From Sorghum bicolor (lineage: Eukaryota > Streptophyta > Magnoliopsida > Poales > Poaceae), in NCBI RefSeq assembly GCF_000003195.3, contig NC_012879.2:21672844-21736843 (forward strand): a stretch of 64,000 bases of DNA. The letters run 5' to 3'. The translations under genes were made by a program, and so were the position numbers. Below are positions 56,641 through 64,000 of the stretch, one piece after another (the stretch's first letter is position 1; the number at the start of each line of letters is the position of its first letter). The notes beneath the pieces were generated by a model that was not told the origin of the DNA, did no database searches, and was given only the letters and a program-made list of their open reading frames with translations.

Positions 56641-57684
56641 ATGTCACACACTAGGCTCACCGCTCGCAAGTCAACTGGTGGGTGGGCCCCTCGCCATCAG
56701 TTGGCAGCCAGGAGCTCGTGTCATAAGAGCAAGTTCCTAGAGGAGTTTGGGATGCCCACCTTGCTATGGAGGGTGCTCAGTTCTATGGGGTATCTGGAAG
56801 GAAGGGAACCTCGCTACTATTGGGACAAGGAGCAGCTTGGTGATGGGACCTTGGTGGGGATCGAGGCAGTGGTCCCTACCAGTGGAGGTGACCCCGCCTG
56901 GGGCGGCTGGGTGTACGAGTCCCGAGGTGCCATGCCTTTCCACGGTGCCAGCAGGGAAGCTTTCGCAGTTCTGAGGGACCTCATGGAGAGGTTTCCATAG
57001 GAGCTAGCCCACGCCTTCGCTGGGGTGTTTCCCCGGGGTGACCACTACACTTCAGTGTGGGATCAGTCCGAGGTGAATGCTCTAGAGAGGAGTGCGGATG
57101 AGGACCAGCACAGTGACAGCGCAGCTATGAGTGCTATGTACGCCTTGATGAAGACCTACGGGGGCCTGGAGCGTTGTTTGGGGCGCTTGTCCGGGTCTCT
57201 TCTCACAGTCCAGAATGAGAAGCGTCAGCTGCAGCGTGAGTTCGACACAGAGGTTGAGAGGCTGCAGGCAGAGTTGGCCCGCGTGACCCGAGAGGGGGAT
57301 CAGGCGGTCCAGAAGAACAGTGAGCTGAGTCAGAACCTACTTGCAGTTAGGGAGCAGAGGTACAGGGTGACTACTGCCCACAGGAACTGCGAGCACATGC
57401 TAGTTCATGTGCTTGGTCAGCGGAATGAAGCCTGGCACGAGGAGGACACCCTGAGGGCCCGACAGCTAGAGCTTGAGCAGCAGCTAGCTAATGCTGAGGA
57501 GTACAATGAGAACTTGCACGAGGAGATCCACCAGCTGCATAATCAGCTCCACCCTCACCACCTACCTGGAGCAGCTGAGCTAGACTCTGAGGACGAGATG
57601 GATGAGGATCCAGAGATAGAGGCAGCTGCTAGTGGAGATGAGGACGAGGAGGGTTCCGGCATGGACAGCGACCATAGCGAGTAG
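56641..57684 (+). pseudogene. Additional chromovirus ORF with a histone H3-tail-like N terminus, coiled coil and acidic tail
   Basis: 347 codons plus stop, interrupted by one TAG at 56998; the frame continues unchanged after it. Residues 1-22 align from the initiator Met with the H3 tail: TARKSTGG (residues 7-14) is identical to H3 T6-G13, then APR, QLA are kept, with K14 to W and K18 to H. In total 16 of 22 positions match. Residues about 30-125 form a compact region with strongly aromatic segments (LLWRVLSSMGYLEG, GWVYESRGAMPFHGASREAF) that vaguely recalls a dsRNA-binding fold. Residues about 175-300 form a long coiled coil. The last 33 residues are very acidic, as in histone chaperones. 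Function unknown; histone mimicry or histone handling is inference. The ATG is chosen because it aligns with the H3 start and follows a splice-acceptor-like site. Confidence 0.75.
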
Positions 57685-58009
57685 ATGCTAGGGCTCTAGA
57701 GCTAGTCCTTCTTCTTTTGTTATTTATGTTGCATGGCATGTCTTGTACTTTTGGATCTGGGCTATGTAAAACTTTATGAGATGACGCTAAAAGTCTAGTG
57801 TATGTATGCTGGCAATTTTGGATGTATGCGAGAACCTTGTTGCTTGAATGTTACGTAATCTATTAGTGATGTTGTATGCGGATGATGAGTTGTTTTGCCT
57901 TTGTTTATTGTGCGAATTTATTTCCTCAGTAAATTCAGTACGGCATAATTCTACACATGTCTACCGTTGATGGCAACTCCTAACGATTGCTTATCATTGA
58001 CGCATACAG
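57685..58009 (+). other. Spacer between the extra ORF and gag, probably intronic
   Basis: 325 AT-rich bases without open frames, ending in gacgcatacag directly before the gag ATG. Together with the similar site before 56641, this suggests that splicing decides which ORF comes first on the mRNA. Confidence 0.5.
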
Positions 58010-59088
58010 ATGGTGCAAACACGTGGCGGGGGTAACAGCAACCCGGCTCTTGGAGCAGGTACCTCCGGAGGTGGGGCTCGACGGAATTAGGACAGAGTAC
58101 CATCACCGCCACCACCACCACCTCCTCCGTACACTGCGGACGTGTTCTTCGCGCAGTTTCTGGGAAGTCAACGCAATATGGAGCAGATGCAGCACAACAT
58201 GGAGGAAGCCCTGCGCAATATCGCTGACAACACCCGCCGTGGGGATAACCAGGGCGGCCGTGAAGCCAATCAGTACAGCTCTTTCAAGGACTTCATTGAT
58301 ACCAAGCCACCCGTCTTCAAGGAGGCTTTGGAACCGCTCAAGGCGGATGACTGGATCAACACCATGGAGCAGAAGTTCCGTCTTCTTCATATGACTGAAG
58401 AACTTAAGGCTGAGTATGCGGCACATCAGTTGCAGGGACCTGCTAGGATTTGGTGGTCCCATCACCGTACCACCTACCCAGAGGGGACCCCGATCACCTG
58501 GAACCGCTTCACCACCGCTTTCCGGGGAAATTACATTCCTCCAGGCGCGGTCGAAATGAAGGTTGGGGAGTTCATGAGGCTGTCTCAGGGAACGACGGTT
58601 GAGTATCTACACGCTTTCAACAATCTCGCTCGCTACGCCCCCGAGTTTGTGAACACGGAGGCCAAGAAGATCGCCGGTTTCTAGAGGGGTTTGAGCCCAA
58701 AGATGCTGAAAACCATGGGTACAGGAAGCCGGGCTACCTTCAATGCTTACATCAGTGACTGTCTGACCCAAGAGAACAATAACAACAACTATAGTGCATC
58801 CAAGTCTCGTAAGAGGGCTTTTGAAGCCGGGTCATCTCAGTCCAGGGCACTAGTGGCAGCGCGACAGCAGTATCGTCCTCCTGCCCCAGGTGCTAGGTTC
58901 CGACCGCCACAGAGGAGGAACACCGGGCATCCAACGCAACAGAAGCCGTACAAGGTGGCGATAGCTCCTGCCAAGCCAAAGGCAATTCAAGCTGCAGCCC
59001 CTGCCGCCAATAATGCGACCAAGGGTCCATGCTACAATGCCACAAGATGGGGCACTTTGCTAAGGAATGTCCCTAACCCAAGAGGCAA
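58010..59088 (+). pseudogene. Chromovirus gag
   Basis: Start MVQTRGGGNSNPALG, then a proline run (PSPPPPPPPPYTADVFFAQF). The retrotransposon Gag domain follows: the KPPVFKEALEPLKADDWINT segment, FRLLHMTEELKAEYAAHQLQ, ARIWWSHHRTTYP, FRGNYIPPGAVEMK and a VEYLHAFNNLARYAPEF segment. A zinc knuckle is expected at the C terminus; around 59030-59075 the order C-Y-N, H-K-M-G-H-F-A-K-E-C can be traced only with a one-base loss, and a stop follows. Further stops are a TAG at 58088 and a TAG at 58682. Gag forms the virus-like particle. Arginine/alanine-rich sequence between capsid and knuckle is usual for this lineage. Confidence 0.9.
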
Positions 59089-59091
59089 CAG

Positions 59092-62000
59092 ATGACCTAC
59101 CCAGCTCGAGTGCACCATACCTCGATAGAGGAGATCCCGGAAGGAGAACCGGTAACAGCTGGTATGTTTCCTGTCAACCAACATCTTGCAGTTGTTTTGT
59201 TTGATTCTGGATCATCGCATTCATTCATGAGCCAAGCATTTGCACAAAAGCATGATCAACTAGTTACGGATCTAGGTTATGGCTATCGTATCAGCTCAGT
59301 AGGGGCAGATGTGTTGACAAATAGAGTGGTCCGAGGGGCAACCCTGGATATAAGTGACCGGGTGTTTCGAGTGAATCTAGTAGTCATGCCTGGATTAGTT
59401 TTGGATGTTATCATGGGCATGAACTGGATGAAGGAATGGGATGCCGTCATAGATACTGGGAAGAGGGTGTTATCTCTGAGAGAACCCCTGGGCAGTGGAT
59501 CTTTTCAAGTACCTCTGCCCCGTCACTTTGACTTTGCTAGCATCTCTTGTGCTACGCATGTGGTTCCACTACGACAAATCCCAGTAGTCTGTGAGTTCCC
59601 TGATGTTTTTCCTGAGGAATTACCAGGACTTCCTCTAGATAGGGAAGTAGAGTTCGCAATAGAGTTGATACCAGGTACAACACCGATATCTAGAAGGCCG
59701 TACCGGATGCCGCCAAACAAACTCGCTGAGTTGAAGAATCAACTAAAGGAATTGTTAGATAAAGGGTTCATCCGGCCAAGTTCGTCAGAATGGGGTTGTC
59801 CGGCGTTGTTTGTGAAAAAGAATGATCAATCGTTGCGCATGTGCGTGGACTATCGTCCACTCAATGTGGTAACAATCAAGAATAAGTATCCATTACCAAG
59901 GATTGATATTTTGTTTGATCAGTTGTCCAAGGCAAAAGTATTTTCCAAGATAGACTTGAGGTCCGGGTATCACCAAATCAAAATCCATCCGCAAGATATC
60001 CCGAAGACTGCTTTTTCTACCAGACACGGGTTGTATGAGTATCTTGTCATGTCCTTTGGGTTGACGAATGCTCCTGCATACTTCATGTATTTGATGAATT
60101 CGGTCTTTATGCCAGAATTAGATAAGTTTGTTGTGGTGTTTATCGATGATATTCTGGTTTATTCAGAAAATGAGCAAGATCAAGCCGAGCATCTGAGAGT
60201 CATGCTAACACGACTGCGAGAGCATTAGTTATATGCAAAGATCAGCAAGTGTGAGTTTTGGTTGAAGAAAGTTCCTTTCCTAGGGCACATTCTATCTGAA
60301 GAAGGGATTGCTGTGGATCCGTCGAAAGTGCAGGAAGTCATGGATTGGAAGGCACCAACTTCTGTCTCGGAAGTTCGAAGTTTTCTTGGTCTGGCCGGGT
60401 ATTATCGTCGTTTCATACCCGACTTCTCCAAGATTGCTAAGCCAATGACCAGTTTGTTACAAAAAGATCATAAGTTTGTCTAGACGGAAGGGTGTGAGCT
60501 AGCCTTCCGCACCTTGCGAAAGTTGCTAACCACCGCTCCCGTTCTCGCACAACCCAATATCGAGAAGCCTTTTGATGTGTTTTGCGACGCATCGAAAAGT
60601 GGCTTGGGATGTGTGTTGATGCAAGATGGCAGAGTTATAGCCTACGCTTCATGGCAGTTGAGAAAGCACGAAGTCAACTACCCAACTCACGACCTCGAGT
60701 TAGCAGCAGTAGTGCATGCTTTGAAGATCTGGAGGCACTATTTGCTGGGAAATAAGTGTCATATCTACACCGACCATGAGAGTTTAAAGTATATCTTCAC
60801 ACAGTTCGAGCTGAATATGAGGCAACGAAGATGGTTGGAACTGATCAAGGATTACGATCTGGAAGTTCACTACCATCCAGGCAAGGCTAATGTGGTAGCA
60901 GACGCTTTGAGTCGCAAACCGCATTGTCAGGTGGTTCAACCTCTGTTTCAGGATGGTTTCAATCTAATGCATCCTGAAGTTTTATGTCACATACAGCTTA
61001 GTTGTTCACTTGAAAGCCAAGTCATCGAAGGTCAGAAAACAGACAAGGGTGTTTTCCACATCAAAGAGAAGATCAAAAATGACCCAAAGACTCAATTTAG
61101 AGTTGATGAAAAAGGGGTATTGTGGTTTCAGCACCGGCTGGTAGTTCCGAAGAATCGAGAATTGAAGAATCACATCATGGATGAAGCCCATCTCTCCAAG
61201 CTTTCCATTCATCCTGGCAGTAGTAAGATGTATCAAGACCTAAGATCTCACTTTTGGTGGACTAAGATGAAGAAAGAGATAGCAGCATATGTGTCCCGTT
61301 GTGACACGTGTTGCAGAGTCAAGGCTATACATATGAAACCTGCAGGTCTGTTGCAACCATTGTTAGTTCCAGAGTGGAAATGGGAAGAGGTCAGCATGGA
61401 TTTTATCACAGGCTTACCAACAACAGGAAAGGGGAATGACTCGATTTGGGTGATCATAGATCGATTGACCAAGTCGGTTCATTTCATTCCCGTGAAAACT
61501 CGTTACCGACCTCCCAAGTATGCGGATATATACATAGCTGAGATTGTTAGGTTACATGGCATTCCCAAAACCATCATATCAGATAGAGGACCATAGTTCA
61601 CCGCTCACTTTTGGGAGCGAATGCATAAGAGTTTGGGGACTAGTCTGATAAGAAGCACAGCGTATCATCCCCAGACCTCGGGTCAAACTGAAAGGTTAAA
61701 TCAGGTGTTAGAAGATATGCTGAGGGCCTATGTGCTATCATCCAAGGGATCATGGTAATCGTGGTTACCTTTGGCTGAATTCTCATACAACAATAGTTAT
61801 CAAGAGAGTATTAAGATGGCTCCGTTTGAAGCTTTGTATGGTCGTAAATGTAGAACTCCGTTAAACTGGATTGAACCTGGTGAAAGGAGATACTATGGCA
61901 TCGACTTCGTAAACGAAGCTGAAGAAAAAGTACAAATCATACAACAGCATATGAAGGCGGCACAGTCGCGACACAAGAGTTATGCCGATCGGCGAAGAAG

Positions 62001-62463
62001 GCCACTTGAATTTAATATAGGTGACTATGTATACCTCAAGGTTACGCCAATGAAGAAAGTTCAGCGTTTCCGAGTTCGAAGCAAGTTTGCACCCAGATAT
62101 GTGGGACCATATCAGTTACTGGAAAGAAAAGGCCATGTAGCCTACAAGATTCAGTTACCTGAAGAGTTGAGTTCAATCTTTCCAGTCTTTCATGTGTCCC
62201 AGCTACGTAAATGTTTGAAAGTACCTGAGCAAAGGATTGAACCCTGAGGAATCAAAATAAAGGTAGACTTAGAGTATAAAGAGCAGCCAGTGGGAATCGT
62301 AGATACCAAGGAACGAGTAACCCGAAACAGAGTTGTCAAAACATATAAGGTGGTGTGGAGTCATGATGATGATAGGGATGCCACCTGGGAAACCGAGGAT
62401 TACCTGAAAACAGTTTATCCAAAATTTCATAAGAAATGGTTAGTAACCCAAATCTCGGGATGA
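59092..62463 (+). pseudogene. Chromovirus pol: protease, reverse transcriptase, RNase H, integrase, chromodomain
   Basis: One frame with five internal stops (60226, 60481, 61594, 61756, 62245). Protease: D in [12 protein letters not shown] and IMGMNWM. Reverse transcriptase: [59 protein letters not shown] and the active site FIDD in [11 protein letters not shown] (about 60140). RNase [39 protein letters not shown]. Integrase: H-H-C-C ([11 protein letters not shown] region to CDTCCRVKA), D in [11 protein letters not shown] in IISDRGP, E in SGQTERLNQ. After GPYQLLERKGHVAYKIQLP and VFHVSQLRKC comes the chromodomain (about 62260-62450). Adjacent extra ORF and gag belong to the same element. Non-functional as it stands. 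Confidence 0.95.
62248..62463 (+). other. Chromodomain at the C terminus of integrase
   Basis: Frame of pol after the TGA at 62245: VDLEYKEQPVGIVDTKER, then VVKTYKVVWSHDDDRDATWE and EDYLKTVYPKFHKKW. The Y-x-x-x-x-V/L-x-x-x-W pattern and the ATWE-x-E strand-helix transition are those of retrotransposon chromodomains. In this family the module is thought to steer integration to heterochromatin. Many plant copies lack part of the aromatic cage that binds methyl-lysine, and the W at KVVW and the W at ATWE are the only clear aromatic candidates here besides the early Tyr. Confidence 0.85.
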
Positions 62464-62470
62464 GATTTCC

Positions 62471-62485
62471 CTAAGGGGGGAAGGG
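62471..62485 (+). other. Polypurine tract of the chromovirus
   Basis: ctaaggggggaaggg directly before the 3' LTR; the LARD-like element has ttaagggggagggt at the equivalent place. Confidence 0.85.
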
Positions 62486-62486
62486 C

Positions 62487-64000
62487 TATAACACCCTAGG
62501 TGTTAAGCATGCACTTAGTCTCATCAAAACATTCATAAGCATTCTCATCAAGCATAGAATCACATGAGCATGTCATCCATTCAAAGTGTGATTTTATGTG
62601 CTTTATTTTGTGTGAATTAAATGTGTTAAAAATATTATGCTTGCTTCTAAAATTGTAAAATATTCAAATTAGGTTGAATTGTGTGCAAAAAGGCATAAGA
62701 GTATTTTTGTGAAATTTTTGGAGCCATAAGATTTGAGAAATGGAATTTATATAAAAATCCCTAAAATGAATTTATTTAAAAACCTAGAACTAGTTTTAAT
62801 CTGTGATTCAAATTCTATTTGGAATTTGGCCTTGCTTATTAAAACAAAGTTGTAGGGTTTTTGTTTTGGAACAACTTTTATTTTGGGAGAAAAAGGTAAA
62901 AGTGATTTTTAAATAGTCCAAATAAATTTAGAAAGAATTTGAGAAATGAAATTCAAAAAAAAAAGAGAAAGGGGACAGGCGCTGCTGGGCCGACCCGCCT
63001 CCCTTTCGGCCCAGCCAGCAGCGCGGCCCGCTTCCCCCTCCCCTCTCTCTCCCGCGCGCTGCACCCGCCTCGCTCCACCCGGCGCCGGCCATGTGGCGGC
63101 CGTATGCCGGCGTTGGACGCGCCGCGGCCGACCGCCTTCACCTGGTCGGGACGCCGCCCCGCGCCTCCAGGCCGCTCCACTCCACTCTGTCGCCCACGCC
63201 TCCCTCTCTTCTTCCTCTGTCCGCGAGCGCAACCGCAGTCGTAGCAGCTCCGCCCACGCCATCGCCGGAAAAAGCCCCGCCGCTCACCGCCGGTCGCGCC
63301 AGAGCCTCAACCTCGACGCCAACACCACCATCGCACTCGCCTTCGCCGCGGTAAGCCGTTGCGTACGCTCTACCGAGGTGAGAAGGCGTCGTACGCCGAG
63401 AATCGCTCGCCGGAGTTGCTCCGACCTCGCCGGAGAGCTCTGCCGCGTCGGATCTCGCTAGATCCTACCTCTTTTCGCTCGCTCTTTGGCGCGTTAGGTC
63501 CGTAGTTCGATGAGGAAGCTCGGAGGAGCACTTGCGCGCGCTCTACCGCACCGGAGCAGGCTGGCCACGACGAGTAGCGCCGCCGTGCCACCATGCATGC
63601 TCGTCGGGGGTGCTCCGGTCATCCTCCGGCCGATCCAAGGGCACCCTGGGTGCGCCTCGCTGCGGGGAGCACGCTGGTGCTCACCCCGTGGCCGGAGACC
63701 TCGCCGTCGGCGAGAGCCGGCCAGCCCAAGATCGGCCGGGGTGCTGCATGGCTGACCAGTGGGTCCACGACCCCTAGAACCCACCTGTTAGTGCCTCTGC
63801 GGGTGTGGATCTGGGTGAATCCAGCGTTTTACGTTGATTTTCTTAAATAAAGATTTTCCAGAAATTGATTTAAATCTTGTAAAATCTGTATCTTGAGTTA
63901 TATGGCTCCAAAATTGGTGAAACAAATTTTGGTGCGGTCTCCGTTCTCAGATCTACAGTTTGATGTAATTGCATGTCAAGTTTGAACACCTTTTCTGTAT
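62487..64000 (+). repeat. 3' LTR of the chromovirus, cut by the window end
   Basis: Starts tataacaccctagg (the expected TG is TA) and follows the 5' LTR closely to 63318. From there it supplies the sequence hidden by the gap in the 5' LTR. Open frames in the GC-rich block (62909-63784) occur in five or six frames at once and are not supported as genes. Confidence 0.9.

Larger units (their letters stand above)
52017..64000 (+). mobile_element. Tekay/Del-like chromovirus (Ty3/gypsy) with an additional histone-tail-like ORF
   Basis: Plus-strand order: 5' LTR 52017-55815 (with a gap), PBS 55818-55829, leader, extra ORF 56641-57684, spacer, gag 58010-59088, pol 59092-62463 (protease, reverse transcriptase, RNase H, integrase, chromodomain), polypurine tract 62471-62485, 3' LTR from 62487, cut by the window end. 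LTR length, PBS and chromodomain fit the Tekay/Del lineage. Every coding frame has at least one stop; most stops can be explained by C-to-T or G-to-A changes. The five bases before the LTR are ggagt; the matching copy is outside the window. Confidence 0.9.

Noticed and set aside
1..64000. tRNA, rRNA or other structural RNA genes
   Set aside because: I saw no sequence resembling these; the tRNA-complementary stretches are primer-binding sites only.

Overview
This window looks like intergenic DNA of a large-genome grass, most likely a panicoid (sorghum, sugarcane, Miscanthus or maize relatives). The evidence is the mix of element lineages: Sirevirus-type Ty1/copia LTRs carrying CACCGGAC/GTCCGGTG palindromes, an Athila-lineage Ty3/gypsy element, a Tekay/Del-like chromovirus with LTRs of about 3.8 kb, a 4.9-kb-LTR element resembling a LARD, and two CACTA transposons. 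I see no intact host gene. The only host-derived coding sequence I recognise is a two-exon fragment of EMC4 carried inside a CACTA element. Two runs of N (5337-5436 and 52874-53435) mark assembly gaps.

Layout. 1-2845: 5' part of a Sirevirus-like element on the minus strand (start of Gag, PBS, LTR). 2846-5336: no recognisable gene. 5437-46855: a CACTA element (left terminus lost in the first gap) that captured EMC4 exons and later became host to a nest of LTR retrotransposons. The first insertion is a minus-strand non-autonomous gypsy element (5824-13195, target duplication AGCTC). The second is a minus-strand LARD-like element (13347-44389, target duplication GCAGC/GCAGT). The LARD-like element's left LTR was hit by a plus-strand Sirevirus (18085-33608, duplication ACAAG). 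That Sirevirus was in turn split by a plus-strand Athila element (22484-31837, duplication CCTAA). 46856-47781: a LINE remnant. 47782-50163: the left end of a second CACTA with a broken Ulp1-like gene. 50164-52016: the 3' LTR of another minus-strand Sirevirus-like element. 52017-64000: a Tekay-like chromovirus whose 3' LTR runs off the window.

The most interesting object is the chromovirus. Between its 5' LTR and gag it carries an additional open reading frame (56641-57684). The protein's N terminus aligns from the initiator methionine with the histone H3 tail, including an identical TARKSTGG around the H3 K9 position. A compact domain, a long coiled coil and an acidic tail follow. The same element encodes a chromodomain at the end of its integrase. 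A retroelement carrying both a histone-tail-like sequence and a chromodomain is an attractive candidate for a chromatin-mimicry system. All ORFs of this copy contain stops or frameshifts, so the hypothesis concerns the family, not this copy.

Secondary themes concern autonomous/non-autonomous pairs. The non-autonomous element at 5824-13195 has LTRs homologous to those of the Athila element, and the LARD-like element has LTRs related to those of the chromovirus. Each pair shares a conserved non-coding signal: paired GGGCGGGCGCCC boxes 21 bp apart in the first, and a CTGAGTAC-N6-GTACTCAG hairpin in the second. The Athila element also has a downstream extra ORF preceded by a TATA box and the same paired boxes, suggesting an internal promoter.
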